Shown one piece after another: positions 29,096 to 38,139 of a stretch of DNA of 64,000 nt (positions within the stretch are counted from its first letter, which is position 1; every line of letters starts with the position of its first letter). The notes beneath the pieces are model-generated. The model was not told where the DNA came from, did no database searches, and was given only the letters and a program-made list of their open reading frames with translations. The stretch spans positions 4,985,001-5,049,000 of the forward strand of contig NZ_CP107904.1 of the NCBI RefSeq assembly GCF_036013975.1. Direction: 5' to 3'. The DNA is from Kitasatospora sp. NBC_00458 (lineage in GTDB: Bacteria; Actinomycetota; Actinomycetes; Streptomycetales; Streptomycetaceae). Position numbers and translations under genes: made by a program.

Positions 29096-29868
29096 GTGAG
29101 GGTGCCGGTGGCCGGGCGGAGTGCGTAGCCGACCCCGCGGACGGTCTGGATGAGCCGGGGCAGGCCGCCCTGCTCGGTCTTGCGGCGCAGGTACATCACG
29201 TACACGTCCAGCGAGTTGGAGGAGGGCTCGAAGTCGAAGCCCCAGACCGCCTTGAGGATCTGTTCGCGGGTGAGCACCTGCCGGGGGTGGGAGAGGAACA
29301 TCTCCAGCAGCATGAACTCGGTGCGGGTCAGTTCGACGGCGCGGCCGGCCCGGGTGACCTCGCGGGTGGCGGTGTTCATCCGCAGGTCGGCGAAGGCGAG
29401 GACGTCGCCCTCCTCCTCGACGGCGGCGGCCCGGGCGGCGGCCTCGGTGGCGAGGGCGTTGCGGCGGAGCAGGGCGCGGACCCGGGCGAGCAGTTCGTCG
29501 AGTTCGAAGGGCTTGGCGAGGTAGTCGTCGGCGCCGACGTCGAGGCCGGTGACCCGGTCGCCGACGGCGTCCCGGGCGGTGAGCATCAGCACCGGGACGG
29601 TGTCGCCGCGGGAGCGCATCCGGCGGACGGCGGTGAGGCCGTCCATCCGGGGCATCATGATGTCGAGCAGGACGAGGTCAGGGCGGTCGCGTTCGACGGA
29701 TTCCAGCGCCTCGTAGCCGTCGGTTGCGGTGGTGACCTCGTAGCCCTCGAAGGCGAGGCTGCTCTCCAGGGCGTCCCGGAGGGCGGGTTCGTCGTCGACC
29801 ACGAGGAGCCGGGCGGTGGGCTGCTGCCCGGGCTCGGCGTGGGTGCGGTCGTCAACGGACGGGGTCAT
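29092..29868 (-). CDS. OmpR-family response regulator (MprA-like)
   Basis: A 258-residue response regulator. The receiver domain has the acidic pocket VVDDE (Asp25, Asp26), phosphoacceptor Asp69 in [13 protein letters not shown], Thr in LMLTARD and Lys in [15 protein letters not shown]. After a linker of about 20 residues with a run of alanine, the winged-helix domain carries [16 protein letters not shown] and [12 protein letters not shown]. It is partner to the kinase that overlaps its stop codon. The HtrA-like protease ends 72 bases upstream, and all three probably share a transcript. Start ATG at 29868 follows AAAGGGCAACCGCCC. Confidence 0.94.
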   Translation of the reverse strand: MTPSVDDRTHAEPGQQPTARLLVVDDEPALRDALESSLAFEGYEVTTATDGYEALESVERDRPDLVLLDIMMPRMDGLTAVRRMRSRGDTVPVLMLTARDAVGDRVTGLDVGADDYLAKPFELDELLARVRALLRRNALATEAAARAAAVEEEGDVLAFADLRMNTATREVTRAGRAVELTRTEFMLLEMFLSHPRQVLTREQILKAVWGFDFEPSSNSLDVYVMYLRRKTEQGGLPRLIQTVRGVGYALRPATGTLT

Positions 29869-29940
29869 GGGCGGTTGCCCTTTCTGTGGGCCTCGTGGGC
29901 GGGGGCGGGAGGGCCTGCTCGGGTCAATTGTCGGACGTCG

Positions 29941-31152
29941 TCAGACGTTCTGGCCGGACTGCAGCTTCGGCAGCACCTGCTTGATGTCGTCGATGGGGAT
30001 GGCGAAGCCCAGGCCGACGCTGCCGGCGCTGCTGCCGGCGGCCGTGGCGCCGGCGCCGGTGGGCGAGTACATGGCCGAGTTGATGCCGATGACCTGCCCG
30101 TTCGCGTTGATCAGCGGGCCGCCGGAGTTGCCGGGGTTGAGTGCGGCGTCGGTCTGGAAGGCCTGGTAGGTGGTGGTGTCGCCGCCGGTGGGCTGGGTGG
30201 TGCCGCGCAGGCCGGGCAGGTTGGGGAAGCCGAAGCCGCCGTTGCCGCTGGTGGTGCCCTCGTCGAGCTGGACGGTGACCTCGCGGTGCTGGGCGCTGAT
30301 GATGCCGGAGGTGACGGTGCCGGTGAGGCCCTCGGGGTTGCCGATGGCGACGACCGGGTCGCCGACCGAGACGGCGGAGGAGTCGCCGAGGGCGGCGGGG
30401 GTGAGCTTCTTGGCGCCGCTCGCGGTGATCACGGCGGCGTCCAGGCTCTTGTCGGTGCCGGTGAGGGTGGCGCGGGCGGTGGAGCCGTCGTGGAAGGTGA
30501 CGGTGATCTGTCCGCCGGAGGCCGCGCCGGAGACGACGTGGTAGTTGGTGAGGATCTGCCCGTCCGCGGTGAGCACGACGCCGGTGCCGGTGGCGGTGCC
30601 GTTGGGGGTCTGGACGGCGATCTGGACGACGCTGGGCGAGACGGCCGCGGCGATGGCGGCGACGTCGGCGCTGCCGTCGGAGCGGGCGGCGACCGGGCTG
30701 GCGACGGTGCCGGTGCGGTTGGCCGAGCCGTGTTCCTGGGCGGCGACGACGCCGCCGGTGACTCCGCCGAGCACGGCGGCCACCGCGGCGACGGCGGTGA
30801 CCAGGGCGAGCCGGCCGCGCAGGAGTCCGCGCCGGGCGCGGCCGCCGTGGGAGGCCGGGCCGCCGACCCCGTCGGGCCCGTACGGCGTCGGCGGCACCGG
30901 GGGGACCGGCGGGGCGGCGGGCGGCGGAGGGGGCGGGGTGCCGACCGACGGGGTGCCGGCCGCCGGGTACCCGGGGTCCTGGTGGGTGGTGCTGCCGAGC
31001 ACGGTGCCCGGGATGACCTGCGGGTCCCCGTGGCCGTACGGGGCGCCGTGGGCGTACGGGTCCTGGTGGCCCCGGGGGTCCGGGGAGCCGTGGGAGCCGG
31101 TGTACGGGTCGTGGTCCTGCGTGCCGCGGTGGTGCTGCTCGTGATCGCTCAT
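29941..31152 (-). CDS. HtrA-like trypsin-type serine protease, no PDZ domain
   Basis: A 403-residue membrane-anchored protease. The first 110 residues are His/Asp/Gly/Pro-rich and cytoplasmic, followed by a membrane helix (about 116-138) and an extracellular trypsin-like domain with His in TNYHVVSG, Asp in DKSLDAAVI and nucleophilic Ser in NPGNSGGPL. The protein ends about 65 residues after the catalytic Ser, so there is no PDZ domain, unlike DegP and mycobacterial PepD. Start ATG at 31152 was preferred; an in-frame start nine bases upstream (31161) is possible. It is followed by its probable regulators. Its likely role is removal of damaged envelope proteins. Confidence 0.92.
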   Translation of the reverse strand: MSDHEQHHRGTQDHDPYTGSHGSPDPRGHQDPYAHGAPYGHGDPQVIPGTVLGSTTHQDPGYPAAGTPSVGTPPPPPPAAPPVPPVPPTPYGPDGVGGPASHGGRARRGLLRGRLALVTAVAAVAAVLGGVTGGVVAAQEHGSANRTGTVASPVAARSDGSADVAAIAAAVSPSVVQIAVQTPNGTATGTGVVLTADGQILTNYHVVSGAASGGQITVTFHDGSTARATLTGTDKSLDAAVITASGAKKLTPAALGDSSAVSVGDPVVAIGNPEGLTGTVTSGIISAQHREVTVQLDEGTTSGNGGFGFPNLPGLRGTTQPTGGDTTTYQAFQTDAALNPGNSGGPLINANGQVIGINSAMYSPTGAGATAAGSSAGSVGLGFAIPIDDIKQVLPKLQSGQNV

Positions 31153-31171
31153 GCGGACCAACGTCCGCCCG

Positions 31172-31193
31172 CCGGATGAGAATCCGGTGAGAG
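31172..31193. promoter_or_regulatory. Direct repeat upstream of HtrA gene
   Basis: CCGGATGAGA (31172-31181) and CCGGTGAGAG (31184-31193) lie 12 bases apart, one helical turn, 20-41 bases upstream of the protease start. OmpR-type regulators often bind such repeats, so this is a candidate site for the regulator encoded downstream. Confidence 0.35.
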
Positions 31194-31246
31194 TGCGCTC
31201 AGAACGCCCCGAGAAGCCCGTTGACTTCTCATAAAGCCTGGTCAGG

Positions 31247-32293
31247 CTAGGCCGCGGGGCCGGCCGGCGAGCAGCCGCAGGAACGCCGGATGACCAGGCG
31301 CGACGGGAACTTGCGGACCCGCTCGGTGTCCGAGCCGGGCACCATCAGCGAGTCGTCGAGCACCAGGTCGACCGCGGCCCGGGCCATCGCGTCCCGGTCG
31401 GAGGCGACGGTGGTCAGCGGCGGGTCGGCGAGCGCGGCCTCCGGCACGTCGTCGAAGCCGGCCACCGCGAGGTCCTCGGGTACCCGGAGGCCGAGCTCGC
31501 GGGCGGCCCGCAGCACGCCGATCGCCTGGTCGTCGGTGGAGCAGAAGATCGCCGGCGGGCGGTCGGGGGAGCCGAGCACGCCGAGCGCGACGTCGTAGGC
31601 GCCGTACCGGTGGAAGGGTGCGTCGATCAGGTGCGGTTCGGTGGGCAGGCCGTGCGCGTCCATGGCGCGCTGCCAGCCCTCGACGTGGTCGATGACCGGG
31701 TCGCCGGGGGCGGGGGACTCCACGGGGCCGCCGAAGCAGGCCACGTACGGGTGACCGTGCTCTTCCAGCAGGTGGCGGACGACCGTCTCGGCGCCGCCCA
31801 CGTCGTCGGTGACCACCGCGACGTCGTCGATGGCCTCGGGCCGGCGGTGCAGCAGCACGACCTTGGCCCCCTCCATCGCGGCGAACTCCTCGGCGGCCCG
31901 TTGGGAGGGGCCCTGGCTCACCAGGATGAGGCCGGAGACCCGCATGCCGAGGAAGGCCCGGACGTAGTGGACCTCGCGGTCGTCGACGTAGTCGGAGTTG
32001 CCGATCAGCACGAGCTTGCCGCGCTCGGAGGCGGCGCGTTCGACGGCGTGCGCCATCTCGGCGAAGAACGGCTGGCGGGCGTCCGGGACGACCATGCCGA
32101 TCAGGTTGGTGCGGCGGGAGGCCATCGCCTGGGCGACGCTGTTCGGCCGGTAGCCGAGCTGCTCGATCGCCGCGAGGACCTTCTCCCGGGTGGCGGGCGC
32201 GACCGGGCGCGGCCCGTTGTTGATGACGTAGCTGACGACCGCGGTCGAGGTACCAGCCAGTCGGGCTACATCGTCGCGCGTCACTTTGGCCAC
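31247..32293 (-). CDS. LacI-family transcriptional repressor
   Basis: A 348-residue LacI/GalR regulator. The N-terminal helix-turn-helix and hinge read [20 protein letters not shown] and [21 protein letters not shown], with the periplasmic-binding-protein-like core after residue 60, including [18 protein letters not shown]. The hinge motif Q-A-M-A is present. The C terminus has two cysteines (SCGCSP), common in Streptomyces members. The ligand is unknown; there is no adjacent sugar operon, so it may act elsewhere. GTG at 32293 lies 125 bases from the glnR stop. Confidence 0.93.
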   Translation of the reverse strand: MAKVTRDDVARLAGTSTAVVSYVINNGPRPVAPATREKVLAAIEQLGYRPNSVAQAMASRRTNLIGMVVPDARQPFFAEMAHAVERAASERGKLVLIGNSDYVDDREVHYVRAFLGMRVSGLILVSQGPSQRAAEEFAAMEGAKVVLLHRRPEAIDDVAVVTDDVGGAETVVRHLLEEHGHPYVACFGGPVESPAPGDPVIDHVEGWQRAMDAHGLPTEPHLIDAPFHRYGAYDVALGVLGSPDRPPAIFCSTDDQAIGVLRAARELGLRVPEDLAVAGFDDVPEAALADPPLTTVASDRDAMARAAVDLVLDDSLMVPGSDTERVRKFPSRLVIRRSCGCSPAGPAA

Positions 32294-32417
32294 GGGGGGA
32301 GTCTACGCGTGTGGCGTGCGGCGGGGCAGTGGGGACCGCGGCCGTCGTGCGGCGCCCGCCGGACAGCACGGGGCGAATCCGGACAGGCCGGGCGGGTGCT
32401 CCCGCCCGGCCGGCGGG

Positions 32418-33152
32418 TCAGGCCTCCAGCGGTGCCGGGGAGCGCAGCGAGGCGGTCTCCGCCCGCTCGCCCTTGTCCGGCTTCTCGGGGACGACGAAGC
32501 GGTAGCCGACGTTGCGCACGGTGCCGATCAGCCCCTCGTGCTCGACCCCGAGCTTGGCGCGCAGCCGCCGGACGTGCACGTCGACCGTCCGGGTGCCGCC
32601 GAAGTAGTCGTAGCCCCAGACCTCCTGCAGCAGCTGCGCCCGGGTGAAGACCCGGCCGGGGTGCTGGGCGAGGTACTTGATCAGCTCGAACTCCTTGAAG
32701 GTGAGGTCGAGCACCCGGCCCTTGAGCTTGGCGGAGTAGGTGGCCTCGTCGACCGAGAGGTCGCCGCTGCGGATCTCCATCGGGCTGTCGTCGGTGACCA
32801 CGTGGAGCCGTCCCATGGCCAGCCGCAGCCGGGCCTCGACCTCGGCGGGGCCGGCGGTGTCGAGCAGGACGTCGTCGATGCCCCATTCGGCGGTGACCGC
32901 CGCCAGGCCGCCCTCGGTGACCACCAGGATCAGCGGGCAGCCGATGCCGGTGGAGCGGAGCAGTTGGCAGAGGCTGCGGATCTGCGGCAGGTCACGCCGG
33001 CCGTCGACCAGGATGACGTCGGCACTGGGGGTGTCGACCAGGGCGGACCCTTCGGCGGGGGCCACCCGGACGTTGTGCAGCAGCAGGCCGAGGGCGGGCA
33101 GTACTTCCGCGGAGGGCTGCAGTGCGTTGGTGAGGAGGAGCAGAGAACTCAT
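32418..33152 (-). CDS. glnR: GlnR, global nitrogen regulator (orphan OmpR type)
   Basis: GlnR activates or represses nitrogen assimilation genes (glnA, amtB, nir, ure) in Streptomyces. The 244-residue product matches GlnR closely as I recall it: [14 protein letters not shown] start, the receiver core [13 protein letters not shown] with Asp50 but without the full acidic pocket, and the winged-helix domain [20 protein letters not shown] with [20 protein letters not shown]. Known GlnR proteins act without phosphorylation through homodimers around Asp50. No kinase lies nearby, consistent with an orphan. The C-terminal tail is shorter than in S. coelicolor. Start ATG at 33152 follows AAAGGGGACTACCGGGT. 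Confidence 0.95.
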   Translation of the reverse strand: MSSLLLLTNALQPSAEVLPALGLLLHNVRVAPAEGSALVDTPSADVILVDGRRDLPQIRSLCQLLRSTGIGCPLILVVTEGGLAAVTAEWGIDDVLLDTAGPAEVEARLRLAMGRLHVVTDDSPMEIRSGDLSVDEATYSAKLKGRVLDLTFKEFELIKYLAQHPGRVFTRAQLLQEVWGYDYFGGTRTVDVHVRRLRAKLGVEHEGLIGTVRNVGYRFVVPEKPDKGERAETASLRSPAPLEA

Positions 33153-33833
33153 ACCCGGTAGTCCCCTTTCCGGGTCGTCGCGGTCGCGTTACGGCTGCCG
33201 CCACAGCCGGATGGCGCACGTGCTGAGGTGGGGGAGGGGGCGGACACCCGGGGGGATCCGGAGGACTCGCTGGTGCGCACGGCGGAACCGGGCGCGCGCC
33301 GGGGGTCCCGCAACCCGCGACGCACCGATCCTGCTCTGCTCATCCGCGAACCTTCCGGTCCTGTCCCGTCCCGGGCGGCGGCCCGGAGCCGGGGTTCCGA
33401 CACCCCGGCCTGTCCCCGGCACGTCGTTGTGCCGTTCGTGGCGGGGCGGTTCCTGCGGCACGCCGGGGGTGGGCCGACGATTCGCACGAACGTCCGTACT
33501 GGCGTCCTGAAAGCACAAAAGGATCCGGGGGCGACTCTGCCCGGATCCCTCTCAGGGGTCGAGGATAGCCGACCGCTCCCCGGCCCGGGAGGGCTCGAAT
33601 CCGGCGGTTCGGCCTTTTCGGGCGTGCGCCGGGTGAGCCTGATCACGGCTTCGCGGGGCCGGTGGAGGGCGCCGGGCCAGGGCGGTTGCCGGTCGCGCGG
33701 GCGAACAGGCCATCATGGGACGCACATCGGCGGCACCTGTGCGCGTACACCGTTCGGGTGGGGGTGCGGGCGCTCCGGTGGTGGACCCGGCCGGGTTACC
33801 GGGCCCGGGCGAGGACGACGAGAAGGGGTTGCC
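33153..33833. other. Long non-coding divergent spacer (glnR / moaD-like)
   Basis: This 681-base gap between divergent genes holds no gene I can defend. ORFs on both strands are Arg/Pro/Gly-rich without family features. It contains a minus-strand intrinsic terminator (33517-33548) with nothing annotated upstream of it, so a small RNA on the minus strand between about 33550 and 33800, or a long glnR leader, is possible. Confidence 0.5.
33517..33548 (-). terminator. Minus-strand intrinsic terminator upstream of glnR
   Basis: On the minus strand GGATCCGGG (complement of 33540-33548) and CCCGGATCC (complement of 33521-33529) form a 9-bp stem with a 10-base loop, followed directly by TTTT. A U tract is rare in this genome, which makes the call better than for GC-only hairpins. 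It lies 365 bases upstream of the glnR start. Confidence 0.65.
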
Positions 33834-34133
33834 ATGGGCGCGACCACCGGGCACGACCCGGCCGGCGCCACCCGGGTGGGCGGGACGATCCGCTACTGGG
33901 CGGCGGCGAAGTCGGAGGCCGGGCTGGCCGAGGAGCCGTACCGGGCGGCGACCCTGGCCGAGGCGCTGGCGGCGGTCCGGGAGCGGCACGCGGACCGGCC
34001 GAAGCTCGTCGGGCTGCTCGGGCACTGCTCCTACCTGGTGGACGGTTCGCCGGTGGGCGGCCGTGACCACGCGGCCGTGGCCCTCACCGAGGGCGGCACG
34101 GTCGAGGTGCTCCCCCCGTTCGCGGGCGGGTGA
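33834..34133 (+). CDS. MoaD/ThiS-family sulfur carrier protein
   Basis: A 99-residue ubiquitin-fold protein with the MoaD pattern: TIRYWAAAKSEAGL near the start, TLAEALAAVRERH, and the essential C-terminal Gly-Gly in VEVLPPFAGG. The GG end is adenylated and thiocarboxylated to deliver sulfur, in MoaD to molybdopterin. No other moa gene is adjacent, so molybdopterin is likely but thiamine- or siderophore-type roles cannot be ruled out. ATG at 33834 follows GAGAAGGGGTTGCC. It overlaps the next gene by four bases. Its closeness to glnR is of interest since assimilatory nitrate reductase needs molybdopterin. Confidence 0.88.
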   Translation: MGATTGHDPAGATRVGGTIRYWAAAKSEAGLAEEPYRAATLAEALAAVRERHADRPKLVGLLGHCSYLVDGSPVGGRDHAAVALTEGGTVEVLPPFAGG

Positions 34134-35713
34134 GCGGCGTGACGGAGAGGAACGACCCCGCCCCGGACGGCCGGCCGCAGCAGCCCTACCCGTACGAGCA
34201 GCCCCAGCAGCCGTACCCGTACGAGCAGGCGCAGCCGCCGTTGCACCCGCAGGCGCACCAGGCGCAGCAGCAGTCCCCCTACCCGTACGCCCCGCAGGAG
34301 GCGTACGCGCCGGATCCGTATGCGCAGCAGGGGCTCGCGGCGCAGCCGTACGCCCCTGAGGCGGGGCACGCGCCCTACGGCGGACGTCCCGGGCAGCAGC
34401 CAGCCGCGGCGCCGTACGGGCAGCAGTCCCCCGCGCCCCAGCCGTACGGCCGGCAGTCCCAGGGCGGTCCGGTCCAGGGCGGTCCGGTCCAGGGCGGGCA
34501 GAGCCCGTACGGACAACCCCAGCAGCAGCCTCAGCAGCAGCAGCCGCAGCCCCAGCCGTACGGCGCCGGCCCGTACGCCGGGCATGCCGTGGACGATGCC
34601 GCGACCGCGCTGCTCCCGCCGGTTCCGGCGAGTGACGACGCGGCGGCGACCGCGCTGCTGCCACCCGTCACCGTGGCGGGGGCGATGCCGCAGGCCCAGC
34701 GCCAGGACCGGGCCGAGGACCTGGCCCAGGCGCAGGCCCATGACCTGGCCCAGGCCCAGGCGCAGGCCCAGGCCTTCGACCCGCCGACCATGACGCTGAA
34801 GCGTCCGCCGCTTCCCGCCCCGACCGATCCGGCCACGGCCCGCGCCGCCCGGGCCGCGCGCGCCGCCCGGAAGGCCCCGCCCGCCGGGCACGCCCCGCCC
34901 GCCGCGTACACCGCGCCGCCGGCCGCGCCCGCCCCGGGGCTGCCCGCGCAGCCGCCGTCGCCCCCCGCGCCCGCGGCACCGGCCGCGCCCTCCGGCGCCG
35001 CCCGGACCGGCTCGCCGATCATCGACCCGGGTCTCCAGCCGGCCCTGATCACCGCCGGCGCGGCGGCCCTGCTGGCCGGCGGTGCGGCCCTCGGCCAGTG
35101 GGCGCTGGCGCTGGTGGTCGCGCTGCTCCAGGTGCTGACGGCGGCCGGCTGGTTCCGGCTGAACGGCATGTGGCCGGCCCGGCAGGGCATCGCGCTGGCG
35201 GCGCTGTCGGGCCTGGTGGCCGACGTGGCGGTGCTGCTCGCCGACGCGGACGGCGGCACGGGGGCGGTGGTCGGCACCCTCGGTGGGTTCTTCCTGCTGG
35301 TCCTGGTGCTGCAGACGTTCCGGCCGGCCGATCCCAAGGAGCGCTTCTACGCGCTCACCGTGCTCGGATCGGCCACCGTGGTGACGGTGCTGTGCACCGC
35401 GCTGCTGCTGGCGGACTGGGTGCCGGCGGCGGTCGGTGCGGTCGCGCTGGCGACCCTGCTGGCGGCGGCGCCGCTGCCGGGCCCGAAGCCGCTGGGCCCG
35501 GTGCTGGGCCTGCTGGCGGCGGTGGGCCTCGGCCTGGCCGTGGGCGCGCCGCCCGCGCTGGGCGTGGCGGCCGGGATCGGCGCGCTGGTCGGGCGCCGGG
35601 TGGCCGGGTACGACTTCCCGTCCCGGTTCGTGCACATGACGGCGGGCGTGGCGCTGCCGCTCGCGGTGGCCGCGCCGCTGGTGTGGATCGCCACCGAACT
35701 GCTGGCCGGCTGA
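34130..35713 (+). CDS. Membrane protein with Pro/Gln/Tyr-rich N-terminal half
   Basis: A 527-residue protein of unknown function. Residues 1-300 are disordered, with PYPYEQ and QAQA repeats rich in Pro, Gln, Tyr and Ala. The second half has about six to seven membrane helices starting near residue 303 (PALITAGAAALLAGGAALG and following). Such layouts are common in Streptomyces membrane proteins with no known role; the tail may interact with cell-division or polarity proteins, but nothing in the sequence shows it. GTG at 34130 overlaps the MoaD-like stop by four bases; GTG at 34139 is an alternative. Confidence 0.85.
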   Translation: MSGVTERNDPAPDGRPQQPYPYEQPQQPYPYEQAQPPLHPQAHQAQQQSPYPYAPQEAYAPDPYAQQGLAAQPYAPEAGHAPYGGRPGQQPAAAPYGQQSPAPQPYGRQSQGGPVQGGPVQGGQSPYGQPQQQPQQQQPQPQPYGAGPYAGHAVDDAATALLPPVPASDDAAATALLPPVTVAGAMPQAQRQDRAEDLAQAQAHDLAQAQAQAQAFDPPTMTLKRPPLPAPTDPATARAARAARAARKAPPAGHAPPAAYTAPPAAPAPGLPAQPPSPPAPAAPAAPSGAARTGSPIIDPGLQPALITAGAAALLAGGAALGQWALALVVALLQVLTAAGWFRLNGMWPARQGIALAALSGLVADVAVLLADADGGTGAVVGTLGGFFLLVLVLQTFRPADPKERFYALTVLGSATVVTVLCTALLLADWVPAAVGAVALATLLAAAPLPGPKPLGPVLGLLAAVGLGLAVGAPPALGVAAGIGALVGRRVAGYDFPSRFVHMTAGVALPLAVAAPLVWIATELLAG

Positions 35714-35918
35714 TCCGGCCGGTCCGGCGGCCCGTCCTGCCCGGGGCGGGCCGCCCGACCTGCACGTGCTGGACGACGTCCCGCCCCGGAACCATGCTCC
35801 GGGGCGGGACGTCGTACGGTCGTGCGGGAGCGGCCGCTCCGGACCGGCCGGTTCCGGCCCGGGCACGGCGAGCGGTTCCGGCGCCGGACACGGCGACCGG
35901 CGACGACGGGGGAGAACG

Positions 35919-36635
35919 ATGCGCGGCTGGGTGAAGGCGACGATCGGCCTGGCGGTGCTCGCGGGAGTGCTGGTGGGGGCCGACCGGGTCGCGGTCGGGG
36001 TGGCCGAGGACGAGGCCGCCGACCAGTTGGTGAAGAGCGGCCGGATGAGCCAGCGGCCGGACGTGTCGATCGAGGGCTTCCCCTTCCTCACCCAGGTCGT
36101 GTCGATGAAGCTGGACGAGGTGCGGATCTCCGCGGACGGGCTGACCGTCGGCGACGGCAGCCACCAGGTGGCGCTGCACTCGTTCCGGGCGAAGCTTTCG
36201 GGCGTCAAGGTGAGCGACAACAAGAGCAGTGCCACCGTGGACGACGGCAGCGGCACCGGGCTGATCTCCTACGCCGACCTCTCCCAGCTGCTGCCGCCGG
36301 CCTCCCAGCTGCTGCCGAACGCGACCGGGCTCTCGATGGGCGGCAACACCCGGCTGACCCTCTCGTACGGGGGCCCGGGCAAGATCAAGGCCGCGTTCGG
36401 GCCGGTCCCGGTCGGTGAGGGAACGGTGCACAGCCAGGGCAACACGGTGACGGCGGAGGGCTTCCGGCTGACCGGGGTGGCCGCGGTGCTGGCCGGGCTG
36501 TCGAGCCGGCCGCTGGAGCCGGTGAGCTTCACCCTCTCCTCGCTGCCGGCGGGGCTGAACCTGTCGGAGGTCACACCGAAGGAGGACGGCCTCCAGCTGT
36601 CCTTCGTCGGCAAGGGCGTCAAGCTCATCGGCTGA
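35919..36635 (+). CDS. DUF2993 / LmeA-family secreted lipid-binding protein
   Basis: A 238-residue protein of the DUF2993 family; the mycobacterial member LmeA binds phospholipids and aids envelope glycan maturation. An N-terminal membrane helix or signal (about 5-24, WVKATIGLAVLAGVLVGADR) is followed by family features: DVSIEGFPFLTQV near 47-59, repeated amphipathic strands and the closing LQLSFVGKGVKLIG. The signal has no lipobox. ATG at 35919 has GGGGGAGAACG upstream. It is a single gene, with a stem-loop downstream at 36735. Confidence 0.88.
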   Translation: MRGWVKATIGLAVLAGVLVGADRVAVGVAEDEAADQLVKSGRMSQRPDVSIEGFPFLTQVVSMKLDEVRISADGLTVGDGSHQVALHSFRAKLSGVKVSDNKSSATVDDGSGTGLISYADLSQLLPPASQLLPNATGLSMGGNTRLTLSYGGPGKIKAAFGPVPVGEGTVHSQGNTVTAEGFRLTGVAAVLAGLSSRPLEPVSFTLSSLPAGLNLSEVTPKEDGLQLSFVGKGVKLIG

Positions 36636-36734
36636 CCACCGGCGCCGGCGCCCGGGTGGCGGCGGTGTCCCGGAGGCCCCGGCTCCGCCGCCCGGCCGGG
36701 GCTCCCGCCCGGTTCGCACGCAGCGGCCTCCGTT

Positions 36735-36776
36735 CCGCTCCGCGAGACGCGCTGTCCAGCGCGGGCCGCGGAGCGG
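36735..36776 (+). terminator. Stem-loop downstream of LmeA-like gene
   Basis: CCGCTCCGCG (36735-36744) pairs with CGCGGAGCGG (36767-36776), and the loop contains a second helix GCGCTG/CAGCGC. It lies 100 bases beyond the stop codon and has no T tract. Confidence 0.6.
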
Positions 36777-36889
36777 TGTCGTTTCCGCTCCCTGACCGGG
36801 GCCGGTAGGGCGTCCGGCCGGTTCCCGACGCCCATGAATCGGTCAAATCCCAGAATATGATCCATCTGGTCTCGGTATTCGATACGCTG

Positions 36890-36919
36890 ATGACAGCAGG
36901 CGTCGGGTGTCCCTAGCAT
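36890..36919 (+). promoter_or_regulatory. Promoter of leaderless cysteine leader peptide
   Basis: ATGACA (36890-36895), an 18-base spacer and TAGCAT (36914-36919) resemble -35 and -10 elements. The ATG of the leader peptide follows the -10 box by only seven bases, so the transcript should start at or near that ATG and be leaderless. Confidence 0.65.
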
Positions 36920-36926
36920 CGTCCGC

Positions 36927-37007
36927 ATGAAGCGACAGACGGACCTCACGAAGCGGCGGGCGGTAGACCTGTGCCGCGTGGCCGCCTGTCTGTGTCGAAT
37001 GCGTTAA
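36927..37007 (+). CDS. Cysteine-rich leader peptide (attenuator uORF)
   Basis: A 26-residue ORF, too short for usual gene finding, whose C-terminal part reads DLCRVAACLCRMR, with cysteines at 16, 21 and 23. Such poly-cysteine peptides upstream of sulfur genes are known in actinobacteria, where slow translation at Cys codons during cysteine shortage changes downstream expression. It starts seven bases after a good -10 box (leaderless) and lies 258 bases before the thiosulfate sulfurtransferase start. Charged Lys/Arg N-terminal half is typical of this peptide class. The role as a cysteine sensor is established for mycobacterial examples and inferred here. Confidence 0.85.
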   Translation: MKRQTDLTKRRAVDLCRVAACLCRMR

Positions 37008-37265
37008 CTCGGCTCTTTGGCAGGGCAATTGCCGCCCGCCGCCGAATCTCCCGGTGACCTGGACCGGCCTCCCTGGCCGAACGTCGTCGCCGTGCACCGC
37101 AGATCACCGCCCGGCCTTACCGCAGATCCTCCTCCGTCCCATCATTCGGACGGAATTTCGGACCGGTCGCCGTCGGGCAACCCCGCAGCACACTCCCCGG
37201 TCCCCGGCCGGGACCCCGGAGCAGCACCACCTTCCGCCAACCGCCCTCGGATGGAGAACATCACC

Positions 37266-38099
37266 ATGAGCCGCAGCGACGTCCTGGTCGACGCCGACTG
37301 GGTCCAGGCCCACCTGGACGACCCGAAGGTCGTCATCGTCGAGGTCGACGAGGACACCTCCGCCTACGACAAGAACCACATCCGCAACGCGGTCCGGATC
37401 GACTGGAAGACCGACCTCCAGGACCCGGTCCGCCGCGACTTCATCGACCAGGCCGGCTTCGAGGCGCTGCTCAGCGCCAAGGGCATCGCCAACGACGACA
37501 CGGTCGTCCTCTACGGCGGCAACAACAACTGGTTCGCGTCGTACGCCTACTGGTACTTCAAGCTGTACGGCCACGGTGACGTCCGCCTGCTCGACGGCGG
37601 CCGCAAGAAGTGGGAGCTGGACTCCCGCGACCTCGTCTCCGAGGTGCCGGCCCGCGCCGCGACCGAGTACTCGGCGCAGGCCGTCGACTCCTCGATCCGC
37701 GCCTTCCGCGACGACGTGCTCGCCGCCATCGGCAGCCTCAACCTGGTCGACGTGCGCTCGCCCGACGAGTTCTCCGGCAAGCTGCTCGCCCCGGCCCACC
37801 TCCCGCAGGAGCAGTCGCAGCGCCCCGGCCACGTGCCGAGCGCCCGCAACATCCCGTGGGCCAAGAACGCCAACGACGACGGCACCTTCAAGAGCGACGA
37901 CGAGCTCAAGGCCCTGTACGAGGCCGAGGGCGTCGACCTCGCGAAGGACACGATCGCCTACTGCCGCATCGGCGAGCGCTCCGCGCTCACCTGGTTCGTG
38001 CTGCACGAGCTGCTCGGCCAGGAGAACGTGAAGAACTACGACGGCTCGTGGACCGAGTACGGCAGCCTGGTCGGCGTGCCGATCGAGCTCGGCAACTGA
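37266..38099 (+). CDS. Thiosulfate sulfurtransferase (SseA/CysA type)
   Basis: A 277-residue rhodanese with two rhodanese domains. The C-terminal catalytic domain carries active-site Cys233 in IAYCRIGERSALTW; the N-terminal domain is inactive and structural. Such enzymes move sulfur from thiosulfate or 3-mercaptopyruvate to acceptors. The pair with a DUF1416 (SseC) gene 40 bases downstream is the actinobacterial cysA-sseC arrangement. ATG at 37266 follows GGAGAACATCACC. A cysteine-rich leader peptide upstream suggests control by cysteine supply. The last part, YDGSWTEYGSLVGVPIELG, is the conserved rhodanese end. Confidence 0.94.
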   Translation: MSRSDVLVDADWVQAHLDDPKVVIVEVDEDTSAYDKNHIRNAVRIDWKTDLQDPVRRDFIDQAGFEALLSAKGIANDDTVVLYGGNNNWFASYAYWYFKLYGHGDVRLLDGGRKKWELDSRDLVSEVPARAATEYSAQAVDSSIRAFRDDVLAAIGSLNLVDVRSPDEFSGKLLAPAHLPQEQSQRPGHVPSARNIPWAKNANDDGTFKSDDELKALYEAEGVDLAKDTIAYCRIGERSALTWFVLHELLGQENVKNYDGSWTEYGSLVGVPIELGN

Positions 38100-38139
38100 G
38101 CCACCGGCTCCACCCGTAAGGCTGAAGGGAAGACAAGAC

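Noticed and set aside
31221-31244. TTGACT followed by AGGCTA as a plus-strand promoter
   Set aside because: It would drive transcription antisense into the lacI-type gene, and the -10 element is poor.
33585-33610. CTCGAATCC sequence resembling a tRNA T-arm
   Set aside because: The flanking bases do not pair as a T-stem and no acceptor, D or anticodon arms could be drawn around it.
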